Assembly: GCA_036365145.1 (NCBI GenBank)
Contig: JAEOAD010000982.1
Span: 6,908,001-6,972,000, forward strand
Direction of reading: 5' to 3'
From: Orientallactaga sibirica
Taxonomy: Eukaryota > Chordata > Mammalia > Rodentia > Dipodidae
DNA: 64,000 bases
In this document: one piece after another, positions 33,834 through 44,251 of the stretch
How the letters are laid out: every line of letters begins with the position of its first letter
How positions within the stretch are numbered: position 1 is the first letter of the stretch
The notes under the pieces: generated by a model
The model's input: the letters and a program-made list of their open reading frames with translations, nothing else
Databases searched by the model: none
Told to the model about the DNA's origin: nothing
Program-made: the position numbers and the translations under genes

Positions 33834-34070
33834 AGAGAGACACAGAGATAGAGAGGGAGAGGAAGACAGAATGGGCGTGCCAGCAGCCTCTCAACTGCTT
33901 TGAACGAAATCCAGATACGTACGCCCCCTTGTGGTCAAGTGCGGCATTGCGCCCTTGTGTTACTTTGCATCTGGCCAAACGTGGGACCTGGAGATTGGAA
34001 CTGGTGGAGATTGGAACCAGCGATCTTAGGCTTAGGAGGCAGGGGCCTTAACTGCCATCTCTCCAGCCCC
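33797..34070 (-). repeat. tRNA-derived SINE, long form (duplicated at 36407-36666)
   Basis: Reverse strand, with GTCAAGTGCGGCATTGCGCCC insert. The poly-T is about 36 here against about 22 in the second copy. Confidence 0.93.
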
Positions 34071-34112
34071 AGATGTTTTTTTGCCATTATGACTGTATAA
34101 AAATCTGTCCAA

Positions 34113-34270
34113 AGCCGGACGTGGTGGTACACGTCTTTAATCCCAGTGCTTGGGAGGCAGAGATAGGAGGATCGCTGTGAGTTTGACACCACCCTGAGAC
34201 TACATAGTGAATTCCAGGTCATCCTGGACCAGAGTGAGACCCTACCTCAAAAAACCAAACAAACAAACAA
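34113..34270 (+). repeat. B1-type SINE (duplicated at 36711-36868)
   Basis: AGCCGGACGTGGTGGTACACG through ACCTCAAAAAACC and AAAC repeats. Confidence 0.92.
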
Positions 34271-34329
34271 AAATCTATCCTTTTCTCTGCTAATGGATGT
34301 TGGTTAAGTGCTAATGGATATCTCTTGTA

Positions 34330-34491
34330 TGATTCCACTTGAAACTGTAGACAAAAATCAGAGTCCTAAGTAAAATCCTTTACATCACAGGGAAGATCAA
34401 AGTAAGGATATGAAGGGAGGAGAATTAACAAAAAGAAGTTTGTTTGAAAATGCCATAATGAAACCCAATATTGTACATGCTTATTTAAAAA
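34330..34491 (+). repeat. L1 3' end, cut by the duplication junction
   Basis: GGAGGAGAATTAAC, TGAAAATGCCATAATGAAAC, then TGCTTATTTAAAA where the second unit begins. The intact counterpart is at 36938-37098. Confidence 0.75.
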
Positions 34492-37088
34492 ACATATGCA
34501 CACCAAAAGAAGAAAGTTAAGTGAGTGCAACATGAAAGGACAATAATAAAACATTCCCATGATAGACGACTTCCTTAAGATGGTAACTATGGAAAAAATT
34601 CTAGAGAAAAAAATAAGTAGATGTGACTAATAAAAATGTTTTAAAATGTTGGTATGATTTGAGGTAGTTAAGCTAAAGAAAAAATAACAAATAAGAAAAA
34701 ACTGTAAGTTATAACAAAAAGTTAGATATGTAACATATGAAAGCTATATTAGGAAGCTGCTAAAACAATGGTAAATAATATTTGAATCTGCCATAAACAC
34801 AAATTCCACAAGGAGAAAATATTTTGTTAATGTTTTTACACATAGTCTCACTAGCTAGCCCAAACTGACCTCAAACTTATAATCCTGTTGCCTCAGCAGT
34901 GTTGGGATTTCAGGCATGTATCACCATATCTGCCTCTGGGGAGAAGTCTTAACTATGTGAAAATATTCCTCCATTTTCTTAGTTAAAGAAACACAATTAA
35001 ATTAAGACAATAATAGATTTCTGCTTAAATAAGCAGAAATTTTCAACATTTAGTATGTCTAAAAATTTCAGTGCTAAAACTTTTCAGTGCTCAGTATTAC
35101 TGGTGAATTTTTAATCCATGTATGGTACTTTATATGAACCGATTTATCAAGATAGGTCAGTATCTATAAAAATATGAATAAAACTCTGACTGTGATCTCA
35201 TTTCTAAGAATTTATGTGAATAAAATAGTTAACAATGGAAAAAAATGACACAGGAATTTTTTTTTTGTTTTTTTGTTTTGGTTTTTTGAGGTAGGTTCTC
35301 ACTCTAGCCCAAGCTGACCTGGAATTCACTCTGTATTCTTAGGGTGGCCTTGAACTTTGGCGATCCTCCTACCTCTGCTTTCTGAGTGCTGGGATTAAAG
35401 GCGTGCACCACCACGCCTGGCTTAGAAAATGTTAATAGCAGCAGTGTTTGTGATAATAAAAATTAATCAATGGGAGCTGGGCATGGTGGTGCACACCTTT
35501 AATCCCAGCCCTTGGGAGGCTGAGGTAGGAGGATTGCTATGAGTTCGAGGGCTACCCTGAGACTACATAGTGAATTCCATGTCAGCCTGGGCTACATTGA
35601 AACCCTGCCTCAAAAAAACCAAAACAAAAATTAATCAAAGGGAATTAAGTTGTGTCATCCAGTTAAAAGATTGTAAAGCCATTAAGATGGTACACACAGA
35701 GAGAGCTCTTTGAGTATGTATTTATTATGATGTTCTGTTTTAAAATTCTTGGTTATATTCTACTAAGCTGAGAGCTTTTCAATGGAAGGGACTGGTTTTT
35801 ATCTGTTTTTATATTCAAGGTACCTGGAATAGAGCTGAATCCTAATATGCACATTAATAAATGCTTGCTAAATAAGTGTGTGAATGAATGGAAATATGAG
35901 AACAGTTTTTCCAAAATAAATGAACAGGTCGGAACACAAAATTGCATGTACTACATAATCATGTAAAAAAAAATAAATGCATGTAATCAAAGATTGAAAT
36001 GAGCAATAATTGAAAATGATCTTGTCACAGATGATTTTTCTTTGTAAAGACAAAGAAAGTGATTAATATATTCCTGGGGAAAATTCCTGTTGGCTGTGGG
36101 CAAAGTGAGTGTGGGTTGCTGAAGGAGAGGAACAGTTGTCATGCTGTGACTGTACTCACCCTAGATGACAGGAGCCGTTTGCCACCCGCAACTCCAGGCT
36201 CCTTTCAACTTGCAACCAGATGACTTCTGGGCTATATTCTTGGTTCACTTCCATGGGAAAAAGAAAAAGTAGCCATAGAGCCTATGATATTTACAAAAAG
36301 CTAATTGGCCTTTTAATCCACGTTTTTAAAATCCTACATTTTAAAAATCCTATCAGGAATTTCCTATTGTTCTAATTTACTTGTGATATTGTAGATATTG
36401 TAACGGTTTTTTTTTTTTTTTTTTTTTGTGGAGAGAGACACAGAGATAGAGAGGGAGAGGAAGACAGAATGGGCGTGCCAGCAGCCTCTCAACTGCTTTG
36501 AACGAAATCCAGATACGTACGCCCCCTTGTGGTCAAGTGCGGCATTGCGCCCTTGTGTTACTTTGCATCTGGCCAAACGTGGGACCTGGAGATTGGAACT
36601 GGTGGAGATTGGAACCAGCGATCTTAGGCTTAGGAGGCAGGGGCCTTAACTGCCATCTCTCCAGCCCCAGATGTTTTTTTGCCATTATGACTGTATAAAA
36701 ATCTGTCCAAAGCCGGACGTGGTGGTACACGTCTTTAATCCCAGTGCTTGGGAGGCAGAGATAGGAGGATCGCTGTGAGTTTGACACCACCCTGAGACTA
36801 CATAGTGAATTCCAGGTCATCCTGGACCAGAGTGAGACCCTACCTCAAAAAACCAAACAAACAAACAAAAATCTATCCTTTTCTCTGCTAATGGATGTTG
36901 GTTAAGTGCTAATGGATATCTCTTGTATGATTCCACTTGAAACTGTAGACAAAAATCAGAGTCCTAAGTAAAATCCTTTACATCACAGGGAAGATCAAAG
37001 TAAGGATATGAAGGGAGGAGAATTAACAAAAAGAAGTTTGTTTGAAAATGCCATAATGAAACCCAATATTGTACATGCTTATTTAAAA
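34492..37088 (+). repeat. Tandem duplication unit, copy 2 (about 2.6 kb)
   Basis: Direct repeat of 31884-34491 at an offset of 2608 bp, changing to 2612 and then 2598 as small indels accumulate. It ends at TTATTTAAAA and continues into the unbroken L1 tail (ATTTTAAATG), so this right end is the ancestral one. The junction between copies (ATTTAAAA then ACATATG) shows at most a base or so of shared sequence. It is intronic in SH3KBP1 and contains no exon. Confidence 0.95.
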
Positions 37089-37098
37089 ATTTTAAATG

Positions 37099-37250
37099 AA
37101 GGCTGGGCATGGTGGCACATGCCTTTAATCACAGCACTCAGAAGGCAGGGGTAGGAGGATCGCTGTGAGTTCAAGGCCACCCTGAGACTACATAGTGAAT
37201 TCCAGGTCAGCCTGAACTAAAGTCAGACCCTACCTCGAAAAACCCCCCAA
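37099..37250 (+). repeat. B1-type SINE
   Basis: GAAGGCTGGGCATGGTGGCAC through CTACCTCGAAAAACCCCC. Lies just past the duplication and is single-copy. Confidence 0.92.
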
Positions 37251-37527
37251 AATTTTTTTAAATAAAAATATATGTGTATCATTTTTTTTTAGGATTTTCT
37301 GCTTGATTCACTTTTCAAAAAAAAAACAGTTTATACATTCAGAATCCTTTTAAGAGTTGTCTGTCAGTGACAAAAAATGTACATGTGTTTTGGTGTATAC
37401 AACTCTGTAATACCTATCAATTAACTTGTTAATCACTAAGAAGATAACCTAATTGGTAAATACACAATATATTTAGTGTAAATCTGTGAATAGATTGGTT
37501 AATTCAGTTGCATCTTAAAGCATATTT
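37251..37527. other. Intron, AT-rich, no identified element
   Basis: Likely old L1-derived but not assignable by eye. Confidence 0.4.
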
Positions 37528-37649
37528 TTCCTGAGTGCTGGGGTTATAGGCATGTGCCCCCTCCTCTGGCTTATGTGCCACTGGGGATCAAATCCAGGGC
37601 CTTATAAATGTTAGACACACACTCTACCAACTGAGTTACATCTCCAGCC
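37528..37649 (-). repeat. B1+ID composite SINE fragment
   Basis: CCTGAGTGCTGGGGTTATAGG, GGGGATCAAATCCAGGGCC, CTCTACCAACTGAGTTACATC. Confidence 0.75.
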
Positions 37650-38035
37650 TTGTTTTTGCTTTTGAAGGGTGCATTGAAGCCTCTGTTTGTCTACCTATGT
37701 TATCTAGAGTCCACAGAAGGAGCTTATGTTGTCCCATGTTAGATGAGCCTGGCCTTAGCCAGTCTCTCACAGTGGTGGCTGGAATGATGTTCAGAGATTT
37801 TTGCTTTCATGTGCTTTTTTCAACGGTTAGTTTTGGAAGCATTTTTCAGTGGTTCCCAGTCAAGTTGGTTGGAGACTAAGGGCTGCAGGCTCAGAGTTAA
37901 AGTGTGATCTGGCTTTGTGGTTTGCAGAGTTGATAATTTACGCATTCAAAAAATGTATGTACCATCCTCTTTATGCCCGTAGAAGGAGATTAACTCAGCT
38001 AGAATTAAATAAACTCTTGAAAAGAGTTAAATTGT
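37650..38035. other. Intron, no identified element
   Basis: Nothing recognised. Confidence 0.4.
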
Positions 38036-38640
38036 AGTATAGCCTATTTATATGAAGTTTTTGTTTTTTTTTGTGGGGAGCAAAACCCATCAAAGGTGAT
38101 AGAAATCAAATTAGTGATTGCTTAGAGGCAGGTTGATTGGGAAAGGGCACTGTGAATTTTATGGACTATTGAAAATGCTGTTTGTTGATGGAGGAGTGGG
38201 TTATGGTGGACATTTTTCAAAACTGGCCCACAGTATGTTAATATTTGTGTATTTTTTACAGGTTTCATAATATCATTTATTTATTTATTTGACAGAGAGA
38301 AAGAGGGAGATAGAGAGAATGGGTACATCAGGGCTTCCAGCCAAGAACTCCAGACGCATGAGTCCCCTGTGCATCTGGCTTACTTGGGTCTTAGGGAATT
38401 AAACCTGGGTCTTTTGGCTTTGTAGGCAAATCCCTTAAACACTAAGCCATCCCTCCAGCCCCAATATTAGTTTTTTGTAATTTATTTTTTTGTTTATATT
38501 ATTCTAATTTTACATTCATATTGGTGACTCCATTATCCTCCTCCCTGTCCTCCCCCCTCCAACGGGACCCTCATCAAGATTTGTATATTTTTGTAAAGTA
38601 TACTTTGACTTTAAAGAAACTGGACAAGTATCTTAATGTT
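38036..38640 (+). repeat. Old L1M 3' end, interrupted
   Basis: TGATAGAAATCAAATTAGTG, GATTGCTTAGAGGCAGGTTG, then GTAAAGTATACTTTGACTTT at 38595 form the L1M tail. Inserted are a tRNA SINE (38278-38461) and a short piece related to the L1 UTR at 14355 (38465-38575). Confidence 0.65.
38278..38461 (-). repeat. tRNA-derived SINE nested in L1M
   Basis: Reverse strand; short copy with a deletion in the body. Confidence 0.9.
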
Positions 38641-39534
38641 TTTCTAGTGTTTTAACATTTTGCAAAATACCTTCAACTTCTTTTTATAAGTAGGAGAAAC
38701 CGCTAGTATTGAAGTGTTCATGTGATTTTTCTTTTTTCTGGAGAAATTTTGAGGAAAATTTTAGGAAAACTAAGGTGTTGATTTTAGATTCTGATATGTT
38801 TATTTTATTTATGGAAAGAGAACTGTTTTTAGAACAGTGAAACTGACTTCACTGGCTTGTGTATCTTTCCCTTTAACTTCCACTGAACTCCCCCTTTCAG
38901 TTTGCTCCTGACTAGAATTTAGTGAACAAAGTAGTAATTAAATGGAAAAAAATGTTTGCACCCCTGACGTGGATTTTTCTGTGTGGCTATTTATACCCTC
39001 AGATGGGCTTTAGGCTTGTTAAAGTTTCTATTCTCTTCTCAGCAAACTGACAGGTTAAAAAAAAAAAACCTTCAAGGACCTACCTGTTCAGAAAAAATAG
39101 GTATCAAAGGGAAAGTGCATCATCTTTTCACTCCCAGACACCTTCTTCTCTGCTTAACAAATGTGGGTGTTTGCATCGTTGAGTAGGGGTATTGAACTTT
39201 GCCTGCTGTTTCTTCAACTTCCAAGACACTAAGATCTAGAAATCACTTCCTTAGCCCCCTAAGCCTATTTAGAAGTGATTGCTTGTCAGCCATGAGGCGC
39301 CGGGATCTACACTCTAAAATGTTCATATACTCAGCCTTTCTCAAAATCACTAGGTGGGCATGAGCACTTGTATGCACATAATGGCAGCTAGAGGAAGAAG
39401 CTCCCGAGGTCATGCTCCTCCATAGGCAGTTTATGGTCCTTGGAGGAGGAAGAAACATTTCTTTCACTGGCTGGGAAGGAGCCCATGCTCCTGTAAAAAT
39501 CCCTTATCCAAGATTCTGTAAGAATTCCCAATGA
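38641..39534. other. Intron, largely unique
   Basis: No exon or clear repeat. Confidence 0.45.
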
Positions 39535-39862
39535 CATTCACCAGGTATTATGAAGAAGGGGAGCAATGGGAACGAGAGGGGGATAAGGCAATAAGAGAAG
39601 ATAACAGTAGGTAAATATGATAAAAATACAATGTAGACTGACCATGGTGGCGCAAACCTTTAATCCCAGCACTTAGGAGGCAGAAGTAAGAGGATCGCCA
39701 TGAGTTTGAGGCCACCCTGAGACTACAGAGTGAATTCCAGGTCAGCCTGAGCTAGAGTGAGACCCTACCTCAAAAAAATATATGTTATATGTGTCTATGA
39801 AAGTGTCATAATGAAACTTATTATAATATATAATTAACATATGTTAATGAATAAAAAAGAAA
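39535..39862 (+). repeat. L1 3' end interrupted by a B1
   Basis: GAAGAAGGGGAGCAATGGGA purine-rich UTR, then after the B1 GAAAGTGTCATAATGAAAC and an A-rich end. Confidence 0.75.
39634..39778 (+). repeat. B1-type SINE nested in L1 tail
   Basis: GACTGACCATGGTGGCGCAAAC through CCCTACCTCAAAAAAATA. Confidence 0.92.
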
Positions 39863-41510
39863 GGGAAAGAAACAGTAGGTGAAACTGCCCTGCAGCCAGC
39901 TTTGAGCCATAGATAGAATTTTCTCTTGGGGCAAAGTCATGGGACCTAGGGCTGGGCAGGTTGGCCACAGAGAGGGCCAAGTGGGGTTTGTTCTTAGTTT
40001 AGAGCCAGGGACTACAGAAGATTAATGAGTCAGGATGGGGTGAGCTTGGGGAGAAGGTGGACATTCTGTCCCCTTTGTTACGTTCCTTGGGCAGAAGTTG
40101 TCGGCTTTTGGTGCTATTTATACTCTGTACTACAAGGGACACACTTCCTTCTGCCTTTAAATCCAGAAGCAGCAGTACAAGCCAGCTTGACTTCTGAGCA
40201 GGAGGTGTATGAGTGCTTCATGTTCTTCTTTTGTTGCAGGGGTTTCTCTAGGCCAATTCACCAAAGAATCTGTCCCAAAGTCCCGAGGTAGTACGAGATA
40301 AATGCTCATTAAATATTGATGGGATTGGTGACCCTGAGATGGCCACATAGGCTTGGTATTGCAGAACCTAATTAAGAACAGCCAGGGTCAGGATTTCTGT
40401 ATCCCTTCTGCTCCTCACAGGAAAGAAAACAATCCTGTTGTGAGGGAGTCCGGACCTCGTAGACTCCATGGAGGACATCTACCAGTCATTTCCCTGCTAG
40501 TCATGCATTCATTGGCACTGTGATTTACTTCTGGGATAAATTAATAAAGGGATGTTACCATTCTAGGCTTCAGTGCCCCTGTTTTTATGTAGGAAGTTAA
40601 ATTAGAGTATCTCTGAAGGGGGCCAGTGTGAGAGTAAGGATAATTTTTCTCCTATCTTCCGGCTCAGTCTTGAGACAAAACCAGCAGACTATAGGAAGAA
40701 ATTGTACTGCACTGTTCTCATTGGTTCTGGGGCCAAGCCCTCCCCCAGGAAGGGCTCAGGTCACAAAGAAACATGCCTCATACACACAGCATGTGCAATT
40801 GGAAGTATGTCCCCTCAGGGGATGAGCAGTGATTTTATTGTCTGCCTCTCCACTGCCTGTGTGGCTAATGATAGACCTCTGTCATTTTCTCATTGACCTC
40901 TCTTACTGTGCTGTGATAGTAATATAGGCATCTGGGGGCATGGTAAGGTGAAGATACCTCTATGTTGTCCCAGCAGGCAGCTGCTGATCCTACATATCAG
41001 GAGCACTTCCCTCCAGGATCTCAGGCTAGAGCTGCTTATTACTAGGAACAAGGACATTTCAGACATCATCAAACTGAATGGCATGGAATTGGACCCGCTG
41101 CCCTATGCAGCCAGGGATTATCCCACAGATTGCTCATTTGTGATTCCTGCCCTGGGTTTTTGTCTTGCCCTGTGAATCCTGGGAGGAAGAAGGTCATTGT
41201 GTGGTTCTTTATTCAGAGATATCACAAAGGACCCTGTGCTAGAAATTCTGTGCCTATTGATATTCAGGCTCACAGTGAATCTTCCTAACCATCTTAATCC
41301 TATGAAAAGCTCCTTGAAAGAATAATATATATCAGTTGAATTGGCGTAGAAACATGGAAATGCTATTCAATGAAAATGCTATTGAATGCCAGTTCACATT
41401 GAATAGTCATTTGTGGATGCTGTTGTATACATTCTTTCCTTAAGACTTTGTGGCTATGCAAATGTAATCACCACTCTGCAAGTCGGAATCCCATGAGTTC
41501 CCTAACAAAT
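39863..41510. other. Repeat-poor intron
   Basis: About 1.6 kb, mostly unassigned. A MIR-like piece at 40495-40620 (CACTGTGATTTACTTCTGGG, TAGAGTATCTCTGAAGGG). No exon recognised. Confidence 0.45.
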
Positions 41511-41900
41511 GCTTGGAACATATTGTTCTGGTTGTCTCCATTCCACAGGCTTCATCAGCCCCTCACCTATTTCCGGAATGTCCTGTACATCCCTTCCCTA
41601 ATGATAGCTGCTGTTTCTAATTTCTTTAAGGCTCACCTTCATTTGGCTTACTCTTCCCCCAAAGCCTTCATTTTACAATCCCAGATCTCATTGAGCTCAA
41701 CTTGAAATAAGCAGTTTGATTTGTGCTAAGTCATGGTTTGTTCTTATTTATTTACCTGGCGTTGCTGATGTTTTTAGTCACACTTTTCTATCTTGGAAGA
41801 TTATCCCCTCACCTTAGCAAAAGTAGAAATATATCCTGTATAGTTCTGTATTCCCAGCTCTTAGTATAGAACCATAGTACATATCCCTCTATGCTACTTG
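41511..41900. repeat. L2-like remnant
   Basis: Weak resemblance to L2 protein-derived region (TGGAACATATTGTTCTGG, TAAGGCTCACCTTC). Confidence 0.35.
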
Positions 41901-42035
41901 TGCCATATATTAATTATTCCCATTATGCAGATGAAGAAAGGGGGTTCATGGTGGTAGGAAAACTTTGAATAAGGTCACATAACTGCTAAGTTTCAGGGTA
42001 GGATTTGACCTGGGCCTTGAGCTTTAATTTTCTTT
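41901..42035 (-). repeat. MIR SINE
   Basis: CCCATTATGCAGATGAAGAAAG, AAGGTCACATAACTGCTAAG, GGATTTGACCTGGGCC are the reverse MIR order. Confidence 0.8.
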
Positions 42036-42540
42036 GTTATTTGTTTGAATTTGTAGCCCTTAAATTCTTGTTTTTTGACTTGGCCTGCTAATATATGCAT
42101 GTAGAAAAAATTCCAAAGATTCTAGATCTCTTTCTATTATTCCGCATGATATTGTTAACTTAATCCTCAAAATGACCTTATTTCCTCCAAAAAAGTCAGG
42201 TAACTATTCTTATGTCTCTGTTCTGTTAGTAAGTCCACCACAAATTCATAGGACTTTTTTTTTAACCACTCTCTCCCTTACAACTCATACCTCAAACGGG
42301 CCTCAAAACTGAATCTACCTTGCCCATCCTCACTGATCAAACCTTTGCTTCCTGCCCATATGACTGTGGCCTTCATACCTCTAATCCTTTTTCCCCTTTC
42401 AGTTCATTCTAGGGACTTACAGAAACCTACAAGGAATCCTTCTACTTTCTGAGTGCTTAGCCTATGACTTCCTAACTATTTTCATTAGACTGTCACTTTG
42501 CTTTGTTCATCTGGGGAAACCATTCAATTTTTTTTCTTTT
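42036..42540. other. Intron, no identified element
   Basis: Nothing recognised. Confidence 0.4.
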
Positions 42541-42742
42541 TCTTTTTTTAATACCTCTGGGAATAGAACCCTGAGCTTTGTGCATGCTAGGCAGAATCTC
42601 TACCAGTGAGCCATATCCACAGCCCTTGATATCAGTAGGCAGTACTGGTCAGCCTCAAACGTAACTATTTATCTCCTGCCCCTACCTCTGCCTCTGCCTC
42701 TCAAGTGCTAAAATTGTAGGTATGTGCCACCATACCTGGCTT
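42541..42742 (-). repeat. ID-type plus B1-type SINE remnants
   Basis: ID part GAATAGAACCCTGAGCTTTG with CTCTACCAGTGAGCCATATCC; B1 part CCTCTCAAGTGCTAAAATTG. Confidence 0.7.
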
Positions 42743-42927
42743 CATTCACAGTTTTTAATGATTTTAAGTCCATAAAGTAAAACCACTTAGTGTTATAAAG
42801 GAAACAATTTGTATTTAAGTAGACCTCAAACTCTTGTATAAACAAACTTTGATACAGAAATCTATGTGATTCCTTTCTAATACATTAAATAACCAATGCC
42901 TCCCAACATGTATAATAAGGTATGCTA

Positions 42928-43130
42928 GGAGCTGGGGAGATGGCTCAGCAGTTAAAAGCACTTGCTTGCAAAGCCTGTTGGCCTGGGTTTGAATTGCAAG
43001 TACACACATAAAGCCAGATGCACAAAGTGATACATGCTTCTGGAGTTCACTTGCAATAGCAAGAGGCTGTGGTGCACTCATTTCTCTCTCTCTCTTTCTC
43101 CTTGCAAATGAATGAATAAATAATTAAATG
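42928..43130 (+). repeat. tRNA-derived SINE
   Basis: GGAGCTGGGGAGATGGCTCAGC through (TC)n and AATAAATAATTAAA tail. Confidence 0.92.
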
Positions 43131-43526
43131 GTGAAAATAATGTATATCACTATTTCAAAGTAAGAGTATAGATAATATTTTCAGATACAGCATCTATCAT
43201 AGAATATGAAAATATTTTATGATTTTTTGGTGATGAGTCACAAGTCCTAGTACTAGTGTGTTTACATTCATAATCAAAGGAAATGGCAAAGTTTGGTGAT
43301 GAAAATTAAATATTACTTTTTGTTCATTTGTGTTAGTGCATTCCACATTAATCCCCCTTTCTTAGTTTGAGTCTCAAGACTGTGTGGCCTGCTCTCTTGT
43401 TCCCTGGTTACTTTTAAGCTATGGGCTCTTCCCCTGTCTCTATGTGTATTTTCTTGTGCATTGAAGAGGTAGGATGCACTTATAATCTAACTCTACAACT
43501 TTGTTCTTCTCTTTGATTCTGCACAG
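43131..43526. other. Intron upstream of SH3B second exon
   Basis: AT-rich, repeat-free; ends in the exon acceptor. Confidence 0.5.
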
Positions 43527-43656
43527 GTAGAGGAAGGATGGTGGGAAGGTGTTCTCAATGGGAAGACTGGAATGTTTCCCTCCAACTTCATCAAGGAGCT
43601 GTCGGGGGAGTCAGATGAACTTGGTATTTCCCAGGATGAGCAGCTGTCCAAGTCAA
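43527..43656 (+). CDS. SH3KBP1: SH3KBP1 (CIN85) internal exon, second half of SH3 domain B
   Basis: A 130-bp exon following a TTCTGCACAG acceptor. It begins in phase 0 with [20 protein letters not shown] and continues FIKEL, the conserved WW, n-Src/distal loop and FPSNF 3-10 helix segments that complete SH3B. After the domain comes an acidic tail, [18 protein letters not shown]. Together with the exon at 29478-29581 this makes a full SH3 fold of about 60 residues. The second Trp pair and the Pro/Asn of the FPSNF motif form the ligand groove in this family. The exon leaves one base (A) of a Ser or Arg codon and ends at a GTAAGG donor. This phase-1 end can join either to the cassette exon at 44195 (giving Arg) or directly to the exon at 56483 (giving Ser), both in frame. 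About residues 131-173 in human numbering. Confidence 0.97.
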
Positions 43657-44194
43657 GTAAGGAAGTCTACCCCAGTGAACAGGAACGGGAGGGAGAGACC
43701 AGCAGGCTCTGTCCCAGCCTCCTTTCTCTAACATGTTCTATACTGAAAGGCTGTGACAGAAGCTTGTGGGAATTTTACTGGTTATCCTACTTTAACCCAC
43801 TGTGGTTTATTGAGTTCATCACTGTAAAGATAAGACCTGTAGCCAGGCATTCTACACACATCTCTGCATAGGTGACTGCTAGCTCTCATGCTGTGATAAT
43901 GCTGCCTCATGGGTGGTGCAGGTTGCTATGCCTCCATACACTTCTAGAATATTATTTATCATTAAGTACATCATTACTTTTAAAATGAATCCAATGAGAT
44001 TGTCAGTATTTCTGTGTTCCTTGAAGAACTTTGAGAAAAATAATAAAATTAACAGAATCGTGGTGGTAGGAAGTACTTGCCAGTTCAGGTAAAGTATGTC
44101 AAGACAGACAGCTTAGAGTCCATGACCTACCTTGGATGAGGAAGTATTTCCTTCTGTGATGGTGAGAACGAACTTCAGGTCTTTTTTTCTCCAG
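43657..44194 (+). other. Short intron between SH3B exon and cassette exon a
   Basis: 538 bp, repeat-free. The exon frame stays open across the donor to TAG at 43869-43871, and an AATAAA lies at 44042-44047. Confidence 0.6.
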
Positions 44195-44251
44195 GGCCTG
44201 AAGGTCTCCCTCCAGTTTCTCTGCTGCCCTTTCCAGCTCATGGAGCAAAAG
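44195..44251 (+). CDS. SH3KBP1: SH3KBP1 alternative cassette exon a (19 codons)
   Basis: A 57-bp exon bounded by a strong pyrimidine-rich acceptor (CTTTTTTTCTCCAG) and a weaker GTCAGG donor. Spliced in phase 1 after the previous exon, it encodes RPEGLPPVSLLPFPAHGAK, a proline-rich insert. It leaves one base (G) that pairs with GA of the next cassette exon to form Gly. The human 665-residue isoform lacks this segment. From memory, the mouse protein of about 709 residues carries a closely similar one, and 57 + 75 bp equals exactly the 44-residue difference. The insert falls in the linker between SH3B and SH3C. It has PxxP-like content but no PxxxPR motif. Skipping does not break the frame, and the weak donor agrees with alternative use. 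Lower certainty than the flanking constitutive exons because it is short. Confidence 0.85.

Larger units (their letters stand above)
31884..34491 (+). repeat. Tandem duplication unit, copy 1 (about 2.6 kb)
   Basis: The unit begins at ACATATGCACACCAAAAG and ends in an L1 3'-end tail, TGCTTATTTAAAA. Immediately afterwards the sequence starts again at ACATATGCACACC (34492). The two copies are collinear throughout and nearly identical. Differences I saw are almost all length changes in homopolymers (A, G, T runs), one 4-base insertion (ATTA) and a poly-T length difference. The unit contains a decayed B1, three younger B1 copies, an L2 tail, a long-form tRNA SINE and an L1 3' end. Confidence 0.95.

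Noticed and set aside
33935..34222. 95-codon frame present twice (33935 and 36533)
   Set aside because: Made of SINE and B1 sequence, and present twice only because of the 2.6-kb duplication.
40970..41195. Exon-like stretch with a long open frame
   Set aside because: No acceptor/donor pair in a compatible phase and no similarity to SH3KBP1; may be an unassigned old repeat.
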